From NCBI RefSeq assembly GCF_005239225.2, contig NC_133293.1:19498333-19562332 (forward strand): DNA of 64,000 nucleotides. Reading direction: 5' to 3'. Under the pieces are notes generated by a model, which saw only the letters and a list, made by a program, of their open reading frames with translations, did no database searches and was not told the origin of the DNA. Origin of the DNA: Populus alba (taxonomy: Eukaryota; Streptophyta; Magnoliopsida; Malpighiales; Salicaceae). Below are positions 24,365 to 38,700 of the stretch, piece after piece; the first letter of the stretch is position 1; each line of letters starts with the position of its first letter. A program made the position numbers and the translations under genes.

Positions 24365-25626
24365 ATCAACGAGTAATTTGTAAACAAAAACAAAAATTAA
24401 TGTTTTAACACTTGTTTTGTAATACAAGTTTGTTGTTTTGGAGCCATATTTAGGTTTTTATTTGTGACATTGTTAAGGTTGGTTGTGGTAATACGCTTGT
24501 TTACCCGTCCGTTCATTTATTTATGGATGAGTCAGATGGACCTTTCCTAGTCTGTTTTATCAGTTAAATTTGTTTCATCTGTTCATCAAATGAAAAGACA
24601 TATTGGCAAGATCTGGAGGAATGCTGCCAGAAAGATTAACAGACATTTGGCATATTTTAGGACCTTAGAGTAAGGAAGTCTAGGAACAGATTTCTTAGGT
24701 GCTTTTGGATTCATTGTTTTTATTACGAGTAATAGTGACAATTAACAAAGAATAGGGCCATAAACACAATTTTTAATCATCCACCAGGCAATCAGATTCA
24801 AGTAACCTCCATCACAGCATGCATCCTGAAGATTCCCTTGTAAAATTATCTTCCTAATGCTTCTAGTGGTCTTTCACTGTGTTTTCAGCAAGGATTTTCG
24901 CACATCCCATAAACGTTTTTCTTATTCCGTTTTAATTGAAAATAAATCAAAATAATATATTTTATTTTTAATATTAGCCCATCAAAACTATAAAAAAAAT
25001 ACATAAAAAAACATTAATTTAATACATTCAAAGTAAAACACAATTTTAAAGTATATCTAGAAACCGAAGCTACCACAATCAAATACGTTGGTTTTCAACT
25101 GTAGAAGTGGCCTTCCCTAAACCTGAGATTGACTCCATCACTCTCTAACTTGTGCAATATAAGAAAATTCACCTCACAGAAGCAGCAAATCAAACAACAA
25201 TTGCATGTTAATGCTCAAAAAATCATTAACTTTCATTAATATAACACACAACAAAACTCGTGTTTCTTATTTCCTTCCTCTTCGAGTATTTTTAACATGC
25301 CATGTCTTTCTTCCCCAATAAAGAATGAATCATTGTTACAAAAAGCAAACAATCTAGTCACAAGTTATCGTGCCAGCTCAGAGCACTCAGCAACCCTAGG
25401 CAAATCATTTCTAAGGGGAATTTGTGCGCCCTAATTTCATCGTCTGTTCCAACTCTATACACCTATGATCTACCCTCTCTAATGTTACAGCCAACCTCCA
25501 CAGGCTTGAACTAAACTCCTCGGCCCAGATAATACCCCGCGTTCCTGGCTGTACGAATATATTGTTGAGGGCAGCAAAAGTTTTTCCATGGTTTTCTTAC
25601 TATGTTATCAATATAAATCACCTTGG
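24365..25626. other. Convergent 3' region, no gene seen
   Basis: The two flanking genes point toward each other here, so both 3' UTRs lie in this interval. An AT-rich segment near 24950-25040 resembles the dispersed MITE family. No other feature seen. Confidence 0.5.
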
Positions 25627-28600
25627 CTACAAGGATGTCCGTGTCAGAAAATCATTAACAGCCAGGTTAGCGTCTCCATGGGCCACAGCATCTTCAGGTT
25701 CTGGCATATATAGACTGGAAGATGAAGCCTGCACATCAAGGACCCAACATTGAGTCATAATGAAACCAAAAATACATAAAACAAGCATCCATAAGCTCGC
25801 GAGTAATGCTTCGTATAATGAATTATTCTTAATGAATTCAACACGAATGCAAGCAATGGTATTGGTGGTAACTTAATGCAACTTTTTGGCCATTTATTTT
25901 GCATGATCTGTTGAATTCGTTTAAAAAATTTTGTTATACAAAACATTACTCTAAGCTTGTATTGTGTTTGGTTCACTTAGTTGCAAACCAGAGACAACTA
26001 AACAAAAAAAACATGCAAAGGGGAATGTACAGGATTATTTTTTTAGGGTAAATTTCATAATATTACTTGAAGATTAGTGAGATTACAGTCTAAAAAATAG
26101 CAGTCTGCAATGCTGTGATGTAACAGGGTTCCAGATAGGTTCCATTGATCCAGAAGGGTTCCATTGATGCAGATCAAGACCTAATCTATTCCTACAAATG
26201 GCTCCCAGACAGAGTAGAAATATGTCATTGCTTAAACCCAAGGGAATCCTGGAATTTAACAGTTTTTCCACTGGACAAGGGATGGAAATCCAGTAGCATC
26301 TAAGGCTCAGTGCCATAGCAATACTTAGGGACAAAGTAATTGTTATATGTTGTGAAAATTTACAGAGAAATTGAAGATACCTTTGCATCAAGCTGCATCT
26401 CTCCATTGTTATCTGTGGTAAGGCAAGCACCGTGGGCCTTCATCCATTCCACACACTCCTCTAATCCTGACCTGTCTGAGTCCTTCTCATCATTTCCATC
26501 ACTCGAACTAGAGAAGCCCAAAACCTGTGAAATGTAAGAAACTGGTATTGTAGGGCGATATGACCAGGACATGCAACTCACAGCCTTGTACCGCATCTTT
26601 TCAACATAGAGATCTGTGAGAGGAAAAACATTCTTGTCAATAATGGATTGCCAAAGTGAAATTTCAAAAAGAGGAGAGTTTCTAATGCCCACCCATAAGG
26701 CAAGTGTTCAAGTTAGGCGCCTCCTTATAAAGTCTGAAGAACATTACATAGTTTCCTGAAGTGACAGCTGCACGAACTGCAAGAGCATGTTTAACAGCTT
26801 TATCCTTCTTTGTTCCCTCGGTTAATCTGGAAAATCAAAACAGCAGTGTTAAATGGTAGCAGAATCATTTTGTATCGTAACAAATGAATGCAGACTGATC
26901 TACACTGATTATCCTAGGAGTCACCAGGTGAAAATTAAACCTTGCATGCACTTTACACATTAAAAACCCAAAGTATGCAACAAAAAGACAATTCAATATG
27001 TAGAGCATCAGTGTAATCAAACTCTAATTCAGCAAATGTCCAACATCGAGCATCAGCATAACCAAACTCTAATTGAGTGAATGTCACCAACCTTGACATC
27101 GATGAAACAAGATCTCTATTGTTATTCGAGTGCAATATAACACACAGTAAGTTATAAGCTGCAAACTCCATATGACATCCTTCAATTCCTTCAGCATAGA
27201 GGGTTTTCAACTGTGATTGACACTGAAACAAAATAGAGAAAGCAAAAAATTATAAGTCACAATCATCATATTCTATAAATAATTTATCACAGTATTGGAG
27301 AGGCAACTGCTTCATTGATTCTTATATCTTTCTGTTTTTTGAAATTTGAATTTCAAGCAATGAAATAGACATTACTTCAGATTCAAACTCCAATAAAGCA
27401 CAATCTTCTACAATGTAGGAACCTTGACATGCACTGGCAAGAAAGAAAGCACTAATACAAGGATACCATGTCAGAGTAGAAGTTCCAAAACAATACTTGC
27501 AACCGAGAATAAATTATGGCAAAGGAGTCTGAATATGTCCACAATGGTACATTACATTGATGATGACAGAACATATACAACAAAAAGCTGCATGCTAGAT
27601 AAAAGCTTTAAGGCTCCATTTTCCTACGAGTTTTCAAATCATCCAGCCACAACTAATGTGACTAAACATCATTTTTCCAGCTACAGAATTTTTATGGCCT
27701 CAGATATAATGCATCAGCACAGTTATTAGCACGCAGACTGTTCTGCCAGGTGCAATGTCTTATTGGAAATGGTTCAACTGATTGCTTAGAATAAGAATGT
27801 GTGAATGGAAAATCACTTCTAGTCTCAGGAAGAAAAACCTGTATGAATGAACAATGCAACAAATTTTCAAAAGGAATTTGACTAAAGTCCAGCCAACACA
27901 ATGAACTAGAGAAAAATAACATGGTTTATGGTCATGTTAATAGCCCCACCAACCTGATTATACTCGGGCAAGTCCCCTGCTTCCAGTGCTAATCGAGCAT
28001 GTGTTTCATACACCTGAATATACACAAAAACAAAACTAAATAGACTCAAAACAAAAGAACAGGAAATTTTCATGTCGCATGGTAAAATAGGTATCACACA
28101 CACCTTAACTGTCAGCTGATTCTGTATTCGTTGTACAGTTAGATCTTGACGAATAGATTTTAATTGATCGCATTTATAAAGGTAGTTCTTTTGAGAATTC
28201 TGAACCATAAGCAGAGCCTTTTCCAGCACTTCTTCTGGTCTCACCTGCAAAGCAGTACAGATTCAGACCAAACAAATCACATTATATATTTGTGTATAAC
28301 TCATCTTTTGCTTGGGAAGTGAGGAAAATAAATGAAAGGAAAAATGTGAGAAGTCTTCCAATTAGGAAATAAGACGGGGAGAAGTAGCATCTCATGCCAA
28401 AAAAAAGTAACAGCAGCAAAGTAATCCACCCAAAACACCAAAATTAAATTTCCAATTTTACCCTTGATTTTGAGCTTAAAACAGCATCTCATTAAAAAAA
28501 AAGGGAAGTAAATGGCAGCAAAATTAAATTTCTAATTTTAACCTTGATTTTGAATTTAAAATAGCATCTTATGAAAAAAAAAAAAAGTAAACAGCAGCAT

Positions 28601-31600
28601 TCCCACCCAAAACACCAAAAAAAAAAATCCCCTTCCTTTTCTTCTTCTTACCAAACAAGGGAAAATAAATTTTCTCCCTTTTCATCCCTCCTATTGTCCT
28701 CTCTTCCAAAAAAAAGAGATCAAAATATTTTCCTCATCTATTGTCTTTTCCATTATTTTCCTTCCAACCTAAAAAAAATAAAAAGTCAACTTTTGTTCAT
28801 TTATGGATGCAAAAGGATAAAAATGACATTAAGATGTTAGATAGTTACAGTGGAGGGATCAGGTGCAGAAGTAAGGCGCAGAAAACGTTTCTCAATTTCT
28901 TGGCAGGTACCCTTGACAGTTAGTGCATCCCAATCAATGTCTTCAACGGCTTTGCTTCCACTGTCATCAAAGCTGTTGCTAAGCATCGATGCACTCGCCC
29001 GCCGACTGTAAAAGTTCCCAGCACCAGCATTTTTCGGTTTGAAATAATTAACTTCAGTTCGATATCCCTGTCCCTTTTCAAATCTCTTAGAGCGACTCTC
29101 ACGTTTCTTTTTTTCCTCTGGTGTATTGGCAATTGATATTGCACTAGAATAATAAGCAGTTAAACCTTGCTCCTTATCACTGTCACTTGATGCATCGTTA
29201 TAAGCAGCATCCAAACCATCAGCAAGATGTTGCCTCTTAACTGGCCTCTGATTATTTTTTCTTGGAAGTTTCTGCTCTGATAAAGAAAACTTCACATTAT
29301 TCACAGCATTCTCCTTGCTCTCGGAATTCGCACTAGGAGCCTGTATAGTTAAACAGGTTAATAAATGATCTAAACAAGATGCAGAGAGCACTTCCAAACT
29401 CAAAATACAGGAGCCAACAATGACTCCCAAGAAATTAATACGTAATGAGAGGAGGGAGAAAAGATGAGAGCAACAAGATATACCTTTCTGTCCCAACCAC
29501 CATATTTTACAATATCATTACTGGTGGAAACAGATTTGTCTACTGATTTCTCTTCTGGTAAAGGCTCCCACCTACTTTTAGATCGTCTGCTTGGACTCCT
29601 TTTATACTTCGGTACTGAAGAAAAAGGAGTGGAATATTGTGAACTCCTGCAACCATAAAAGTTCAACAAATGTTTATTGTTGGATTCAAAGAAATTTTAT
29701 ATCCACCTATAATTGCTAAAAGGTCAAATATAAGCTAGATTACAGGAATTATTTAAGCCATGATAGTAAGAGGAGAGAGCGGCTGAAAGGTTACATACTC
29801 CACATTGACAGCCTCAGAATTTGGTATTGCAAAAAGAGGCTCCGCATCCCAGTCTAGAGTGTTAAGTGTACCATTGGCAGTTGCCTTCGTGATGATCTGG
29901 AAAAAAAGGAGAAAAAAACTTGATACGCATGCTATCAAAAATCAGAACAAATTAACATAAGTTAAACCATGGCAATTTAAAAAACTCCAGGAACACCATG
30001 TTACTAAATCTCAATAAGAAAGAAGACCATACAGAACATGATGTAACAAAGAATTTTCAGCAGATATAGCCTCAAATAGCTCAGAGATCAAATCCTGTGG
30101 CGCCTTTCTGAATTTGGATGATTAGAGCAAAACTGAACTGAACAAACAATTGACAAAGATGCAAGGTAATTGGCAGAAATAGTTAAAGACTTCGGGAGTT
30201 AGTTGCAGAGACTCCCAAAATAGTGTATCAGACTTCATACCAGTCTTAGATGGATAAGAAAAGGCATCTACATTTAGTTTCACTATTCCAAAATCTTATG
30301 AGTTCTTTATATTTACTAGATTTCAGTGATTTCTTTGAATCTCTTGCCACTATCTCACTTATCACAACACTCATCAGCCAAGACATGGGCAGATCATAGA
30401 AGATGAGGCAGCCCACTAAAATATGAAAATTCTATCAAATTTCTACCTTGCAACAAGATGTAGCCACTCTAGTTCATCTTAATATATCAATTCTAAGATA
30501 CAGTTTTAGCATCAAGAATGATAACTTCTTTGTTGCTGCCCATATGCATCATATAACATATATTTAGACCATGTTAAACAGGATGTTGACAATCTATTTG
30601 TTACATGTCAGAACGAATGGATTCTAGAAGTTATAATAAGTGCCATATAATCAATTCCAAGCTTAAAACCATGCCAAAGGGGAAAAAATAAAGCGAAAAA
30701 AGGAAAATGAGCATATGATGTTGCACACTTTAAAGGCAACAAATGATGCCAGAATAGCTTATAGACTGTGCAACTTGCCTCCTTCATGATAGCCTGACAA
30801 GCTACCCTTTGTGTGTCATCTTTACAGAGATCGAAAGCCCTTTCAACATAACGACACAGTGACTTAGGGAACATTCCAGGCTGCAAGAAGCAAGAAAGTT
30901 ATTAATGCTGCATAAAAACAATATTCAGATGATATTTTTAATGAAACAGTGAAAGATAAAAGACAATTTGTGAAAAAAGAAAACTTCCTGTAAGAGTTCC
31001 TCTTTTTTTCTTTTTTTTTTTGGGATAAGCAAAACCTCGTCTAAGGAACACCGATGTGGTACAATCCAGAAGTTGGAAATTGTCCACCCCCCTAACCCCC
31101 CCAAAAAACAATTAATAAAAAAAAATCTGTCACCACCTACAGACAAAAAAATAAACCTTGAACAACATCAAAATATCATGCTTTATACCAAAAGCATAGA
31201 GATTTAGCCTGACTATGGAATGTAAACAGAGAAAGGGAACTTCTCTCCCTCAAAAGTCCTATACTTCCTCCATGCTAGACAAAAAATGATTAGAGCAATT
31301 AAGGCAGGAATTTTTCTGTTATCTGTATAGAAGCATCTAGCCATATACCACTCCAACCACACAACCCCCTCTTCAATCAACTCTACTCATCTACAACTTC
31401 AGGTCAAAAACCACCCATCACTTCTTTCTCATCAATGCTGCTTGCATAGATATTCAAGGATTCTTTTTAAACATCACATCTATGAATACAGCCCAACCTT
31501 TTCACATAACCTAAGTCTTTAGCTTAGAAACAACAAAAGAATTGGTAAAACCCTCTACACTAAGTTACATGCTATCAAAACAAAAGGGATCTGGCAAATC

Positions 31601-34600
31601 TTCTAACATCTAGAATACCAGGGTCATAATTTGAAATTGTTCTGCCAGAAAGAACTAGAGATTTATAAGTAAATTAAAACATCTTTAGACTTTGAAAGAC
31701 TTTTTGGTGGGTACCTCAAAGAAAAATTATGTGTGGAAACATTAACTTTTAGAAGGGCAAGTCGATAAGAAACCAATATCACCTTAAGCATGGAAATAGT
31801 TGTGTCATTGGACAACACTTTGTTGTTTGGATTTGGCATCGACACACTAATATAAGCAGGTTTTGCTGCTGCATTGGTCATAGAGCCATCCTTATCGGTT
31901 TTTGATAAGCCCAAAGCTAAATTTGAAGCAATTCTAGGATTTGTTGGAATCTGCATCATGTTTACCCTTCGAGTATCTAAAGATGGAGCATTTGGCAGAG
32001 GTGATTGATAACTCTGGGTCACCTGATGAGCAGCAGGAAATTGTGAATTAGGACCTTGATGAGCAGTCTGTTGTTGTTCCTGAAAATTATCATATGAAGC
32101 TTTTGAATCAAGAGAATATTGAAAGTGTGGTTGCGTAGGACTAGCATGGTGAATTTGAAAACTTGGAGCCCCTTGTTTCCAGCCATCATGAGCACTACTG
32201 ATAGTTGCACTGGTCTGACAAGAAAACCAGAAAAGACAACATTAACTTGAGTAACTAAGGTTTTGTTGTGAAATGATTAACTAATCCAACACAATTAATA
32301 CATGTAATATGCTGCAAACCCCAACAAAGGCAAACAAAGATCTCACATATATATCGCAACTATAATCACAAAACTGGACAAGCAATTGAGGATCAAACAT
32401 TAAAACATTTTCGAGAATTAGAACACATATAGAAATGAGCCACATAGTAAATCCCAATAAAATCAAATGAGGATCTCACGTATAGTCAAATATGCTGCAA
32501 ACCCCAACAAAGTTAAATGAGGATCTCACATATATATATTGGAACTATAATCACAAATCTAGACAAGCAATTGGGGATCAAACATTAAAACATTCTCGAG
32601 AATGAGAAGGAACACATATATAGAAACGAGCCATATAGTAACAAGAGCTGTAACATGTCAGGACAAGTAATCTCTAGCAGATGCATCATATTGACAAATT
32701 AAAAGCATTAATGCTATTATTGATAGGAAATAATATCAGAATCAATTAAGCATATGATTATAGTCCAGAAACCAGATATGAATCCTTATCACAATCATAG
32801 TATCATGTTATGACAGAAACCTGAAAGAATCTATACCTTTTCCTTTAATACTCATGCCTTGTGAATTAACATCAACTTTGGACATAATTTTAAAATACAT
32901 ATATTAAATTGAGAAAAGTAAATAAAAAACACCATAGAGTAACAAAACTCTACAAGTCTTTCCTGTTTTAAGATGATGCATATGATGCGTCTAGACTGGT
33001 GGACATTTTCTAGACATCTGTTTTTTCTCTCTCAAATAATTGTGGCATGTTAACTATTGATGTATATAAAGAAACTGATGAAGAGAGAGCTTGAAAGTAT
33101 TATGAAAGTGAAATTTGCAGTTCCTGAAAATATCACAATTGCAGTATCATGTTATGACAGAAACCTGATAGAATCTGTCACAAAAATGTTTTCCTACGCC
33201 TTCTGAATTAACACCAAATCAGGACATAATTTTAAAATACATATTTTAAATTGAGGGGTAAAAAACCAAAGAATAATGAAACTTCGCAAGTCTCTTGCAG
33301 TTCAGCATCCCTTAAAACTCCAGTCTCTCGCAATTCAGCATCCCTTAAAACCCCAACATTTCTCAAGAATGACAAATTTCACTTTCATAAAACTTTCATG
33401 CTCTCTTTTCACCAGTTTCTTTAAAAACATCAAAAGATAACATGCTGCAATTATTTGCGGAGAGAGAGAAAAGACAGATGTCTAGAACATGTCCACCAGT
33501 CCACATCACATGCATCATCTTATAACAGAAGAATCTTAATTATGCATGTATCGTTTTACATTTCAAGGGAAGCAATAGTTGTGTTTGAATTGAGCACTTT
33601 AAAACTTTTTTTCCAGCCCACTCTGTAATTTGAGAACCTACAGGAGGCCTTTCTTTAAATATTCAAGTGGAAAAATCATTCCTATTGGTTTATAGACAAA
33701 TTTAAATAACATGAATTGATCGTGCCAAGGATGGGGTATGCATAGATCACAAGATCACCAAACAGATGTTAAATGTGACCTTACCCACAAGATAACAATT
33801 CTCATGCAACAACAGCATCCTAAATACTCAAATATCAGATTCTAATCAAATCAAACCCAGGAAATTATATACCAACCCCACCCTGATATTCTTCAATCTA
33901 GTCCATGGTCCCTTATCTCAAGGACCCCCTCCCTCCACACCCACCAGGCAGGACCTCAGATCACAATTTCAATAATAGAAAAGTAATTACGCTTAAGCAA
34001 AGAAAAAGTCAAATAAAAAGCTGATCATGAAATAATGATAGGAGTAAGGAGAAAAATAAGAACAGGGACATGCATAGATATCTTCATGGTAGCAATTTTC
34101 TCTTGCTAGCTCTGAGATAATGTACCTGCAAAGAAGGCAAATCAGAAGACGCAGATTCAGTCCTCTGAGATGTCGGGGTGAAAGATGAGGGAGGCTGGGT
34201 GCTGGAAGTAGGATACACACCAGACACAGCACTTCCCTGGTTAGATGTGCTAGCAGCAGACAGGTGTTCTGTCCCAGGAGCACAAATAACTTCTGTTTGG
34301 CTGTAATAATCAGCCCATTGCTTGTAGTGCTGCTCGTTGTTCATTGATGTCGAGGCTGCAGTACCGGAACTATAAGCACTTGTTGTGTCTGGAGCATAGG
34401 TTGAATACTGTTGAGATGTATAATTTGCATAATTGGAATCATTCCACAAGGTAGTCTGATTATTGTATCCACTGCTTGGGTAACCTCCAGCTGTCTGATA
34501 ATCACCAGGATTGTAGTAAGTGGTTGAATAACTTGTTGTCCCAGAATAAGACCCTGTATTCTGAAATGAGGAAAGAGGCTGATAAGGAGCACCTGTGTTT

Positions 34601-35643
34601 TGATATGCTCCTACAGTCGACGAGTAAGAATGGCTAGGTTGTTGCTGCTGAGAGTATGAATGGCTAGGTTGCTGCTGCTGAGAGTAAGAATGGCTAGGTT
34701 GTTGCTGCTGAGAGTATGAATGGCTAGGTTGCTGCTGCTGAGAGTATGAATGGTTTGGTTGTTGCTGAGAGTATGGATGGTTGGTTTGCTGCTGATAACC
34801 ATTATTATAGTAACTTGTTGCATATCCAGTGCTTCCATAACCATATGGATCTGTAGGGTTGTATGCTGCATAACTACTGTAATCTTGTACTACATTTGTT
34901 GTTTCTTGAGTCGATGAACTAGAAAGGGATGTCGTGTTCAAACTATCTTGAGCATTTCTTGCAGGCTGCTGTGTTTGCTGATCATGGTGATAACTGGAAT
35001 TTGAAAGGATTCCATTCTCTGTGGAGTGATTATCCACTCTATGCGTGGTCCATGGTGCAGTTTCAGATCCATTTACTGAGGGAATATAAGATGTCTTCCC
35101 TTGGTTCGCATCAACAACATATCGACCCTAAAACAGCAGCAAATAAAAATTATGCTCTGACAAAGTAGTCATAAATCACAAATTTTACAAGAATCATCGA
35201 AACACACCAGTTTGGAACTTTGAATTAAACTAGCTTTCCATACACACAATTATATCAACATCAGGATCGCATGTAAACTTTTGTTCGATCTTCTACCAAT
35301 GTGCTACTAAAAAACAAAGATTAACAAAAACTCCCAACTGACACTAAATTTCCTCTAAACAACATGGTAACGCCAGACCTAATTCATTGGAATAAATATA
35401 ATTTATTCTGGTCCACCATTAACAATAATTCATATCAAATAGGTTCAGAAATTAACTCAAAAATTTGCCAGTAATATTTATCAATTTAATACAAAAAAAG
35501 TCAAATCAACGTCGGACATTACTTCGTTAAGTAGAAACTAAAGCTAATGCCAGAAAATACAAATCTGTGAAACTTACCTCAAGTGAATTAGGGTCCACCG
35601 AAGCTATGGTTTGCGCATTGACTCCTTGATTCATCATCATCAT
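25627..35643 (-). CDS. SAC3A: SAC3 family protein A, LENG8/THP3-like
   Basis: Nuclear SAC3/GANP-domain protein related to yeast Thp3 and animal LENG8, linked to mRNA maturation and export. Thirteen exons (high to low): 35578-35643, 34126-35127, 31783-32214, 30779-30880, 29799-29896, 29484-29646, 28849-29340, 28104-28244, 27954-28013, 27092-27222, 26693-26826, 26381-26613, 25627-25728. Phases agree throughout and give 1051 residues. The N-terminal ~500 residues are Gln/Ser/Tyr/Asn-rich and prion-like, with a tandem repeat at 135-195. A conserved block follows (RYVERAFDLCKDD, then LDWDAEPLF), a basic linker (KRESRSKRFEKG), and the SAC3/PCI helical domain at about 786-1018 (YETHARLALEAGDLPEYNQC, LYAEGIEGCHMEFAAYNLL). 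The start has four consecutive Met codons; a 5'-UTR intron just upstream (about 35659-35754) is likely. The donor after residue 534 is GC instead of GT. Confidence 0.9.
34615..34790 (-). repeat. Coding minisatellite, 10-residue unit
   Basis: About five copies of a 30-bp unit encode PSHSYSQQQQ within exon 2 of the SAC3A-like gene. Copies differ at only a few bases, so copy number may vary between alleles. The final unit toward the N-terminus is a variant (PNHSYSQQQ). Confidence 0.9.
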
Positions 35644-35759
35644 CTACTCAGCATCCTATATTAAACGTATTAGGATCAAATTAAGCTTGAAAAACAAAAT
35701 TTAGAATTCCACAAAACCCTAATTTAGTAACAGTAAATTAAGAGAATAATCTAACCTTC

Positions 35760-38700
35760 GATAGATTAACACAAAGAAAGCGATTGAAGAGATAGAGAAA
35801 GCGAGAGGGAAGTAACAGAAAATCAATTGAGAACAGCAGAATCAAAAATAGCAAAAAAGAAAAAATTCTGTATGTGTAAATAAATGCAACAAAAATTAGT
35901 AGGAGAAAAAAACGTTCGATAAGTTGGATATAGGAGGAGATAAAAAGAATTATATATATATATTAGAGAGGGACTGGGAGAGAGGCGGATTCAAGTAAGG
36001 AGGTGTCAATGATAGGCCGTGTTTGGGTCCGTGCGTAATGTAGTTGATGGCGGTACAGGAAGTTATAATCCTTTTGGATTTTCTGAGGTTAAGTCGGATT
36101 ATAATTTATTTAGTGCTCTGTCAGTTATAAGAATTGCAACTTGACTTTTGTTTTTCCCCCTTTTTTTAATTTTTATTTGAGAGATCGTTAGTATAGTTTT
36201 TACTTTATTGATTAAAGAGTTTTCCCTTTCTTCTGTTTTTTTTTTTTTCATTTTGTGTATCGCCTTTTGTGGACGGATAACAACATGCTGCCCTATTTTA
36301 TGCATTTATCTATATTAAGACACCTTTTTTCCTTCTTTTTTGAGCTATAGCTGCATTATACTTTTATACTTATTTATTTTAAATATATCAATTTTGATGT
36401 GTTTCAGGATATGTTACAGCTTACAACAATATCACACAGTTGTGTGAAATTTGATCGAAATAGATACATAAGAGCAATCAAATTTATGCACGTGGATCTC
36501 TATATATTATGAGAAATCATTATATATTTCAAATTGTATTCTTTCCCTCCTAAATAATTTAATAGGATTTATTGTAATAATTATTTATCAACTCCACTTT
36601 CTCACAGGAGTAGAATTTTTCGAATGCTGAATAATTGCTGAAAAGCGTTTTCCATTTCAAGAATTCGATTGAATTATTCAGCACAAACAACAGAGGAAGC
36701 TGAGAGAGAATGGAGGGCAGGGACCCTAATCGAACAACGCATGCGGACTGCGTAGGTTAATAATCGAGAGCACATGTTTCAGCCACGATCTGACCAAATC
36801 CGACCGAGTACAAAGCCCAGGCCTGATCGAGGCCCATATATGGGGTTCGAGATGGCCCATTAGCAAATCCATTCGAAAATGTTGCTTTCCTGTACTCTCT
36901 TGGACTTGGCCAGATAATATAAATTATAGAAATCACACAGCCAACTATGGCACCGGATTTCCTCGCTCGAAAAACAGTAACAGGAATCATCGTAATCATG
37001 TGCTACACATTGTGCTACTTTTCAACTTACTTTCATTACCCATGGTGTTCTTGTTCTTGGATGCAGTGCTGGGAACTTGGGATCGATTTCGTACCTAGAA
37101 ACTCAAAGCCATTAACTAGTTAAATATTTTTGCATCTATAACTTGCTGTAAGTTGACATTTCTTGACTGGTATGCTCCCGCAACACTGTATCAGTAACTC
37201 AAGTGATTGATTTATCTTTCTACTACTACTACGACGATTATATTTATCTTTTGCCTCGTCGCTTTACTTCATCTGGACACGCTAGCGACAGCATTGTTGC
37301 ACTCAGGGGTTAGGCAGGTGGGTCTTAACTTCTGGCATTTATATTAAAAGCACGGTATCACTGAGACGTAGGATGATAAGTTTACACACGTCTAAGTTTT
37401 AGAAAAGTGTCTTGAGAAAATGGGAGAGTTTTCTTTTGTTAAATTGGAATGGCACCAACCATTGGAGCATTATTCCATTGTTATATATATTGCCCTGAAA
37501 ACCGAATGTGAATCGTTTACCAATTGCATGCAATGGTACGGCAAAGCAACAAAAGTCGCATCACAACCACACAAGACTCTTATGGTTGGGGCAAGCGATG
37601 TCCAGAGTTGAAAAATAATAATGCAAAAACTGAAGATTCCTGCAACAAGCCACTCCTAGCTAGCAGTCGAGCAAAATTTTCAACCGATTAGTTTTGGTTT
37701 ACTGGCGTCAAAAGTGTTCAAAAGAAGGAACGAGTAAAACTTCATAAACCTTCTTCAGGTCTGAACGTGTACGTAAGTTCAGAACTGTCTAAACACGCCT
37801 TTATAAAATAATCAGGTCACTGTTTTTAGAGTCAGCCCTACCGAATTCTAAATTGGAAGAAACCACAGACTCCCTAGGAGCCCTGGAAAAAGGAGCATTG
37901 TAATGCGTTCGCCAGGGCAGCAGTGGCCGACGCCTTTAAAGAAAACCACCCAATCAGTCTCAAGACGCTACAATTGCTGGCCTCTAGAATGCAAGAATAC
38001 AGATGATACGGGGAAAGAGAGATGATTGCAGTACAAGCACACAATTTTTTTTTTTAATTGAGTACAGGAACTTCAGTTCTTTTTGTTTGACCAGGGACTT
38101 TTTCTAAATATTGTCGTGGGGTAAATGGTACGTGGGTTACCTGACCCTTTCATGGAACTTTCCCTTCCAAATTACTGCCATCAAAGCAATTTAAAAAAAT
38201 TAAATAGAAAGTAATTGATTAGCTGTTTTGAAAAGGTATGTATACTTAATTGAGAAAACATTAAATATTGGTGAAATTATCCTCAGGGAAATATAACCAC
38301 TGCTGTATTTCGTCACTGCAGCTTTCCCTGGTTCCCACGTTTAAAGAGTCCATCAATGGCATTCTTTTAAGAAATCACCAGACAGTCGGATCATCCAATC
38401 AAGACTTAAACATTCAGGAGAAATGGGCGGAAAATGCTTGGTCCAACCATTAAGAACGGGCACAAATTCTAATCTTTATCGTACAAGTTGTTGACGTGCA
38501 GAAGATTCAACTTCTATCGAGCAGGCAGCAAACTTTTGCCGGCAGATGTCAAGGTTGAAATCGCGTGCAATTATGAGATTCAGAGTCGATCTTTATTCTC
38601 GTCTTCATGGCTCTTGCCAACATCATTGCCCCCTCCACTAAGTCATGGTCTTTTTACGGTCTCTGTTTGCACAATGACAATCCAAATAAGGAGTCGCGGG

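Noticed and set aside
28571..28840. Lys/Ser-rich plus-strand ORF
   Set aside because: It lies within intron 7 of the SAC3A-like gene on the opposite strand and is built from A-rich low-complexity sequence.
36757..36999. 80-codon minus-strand ORF
   Set aside because: No recognisable domain, no splice or promoter context; treated as chance.
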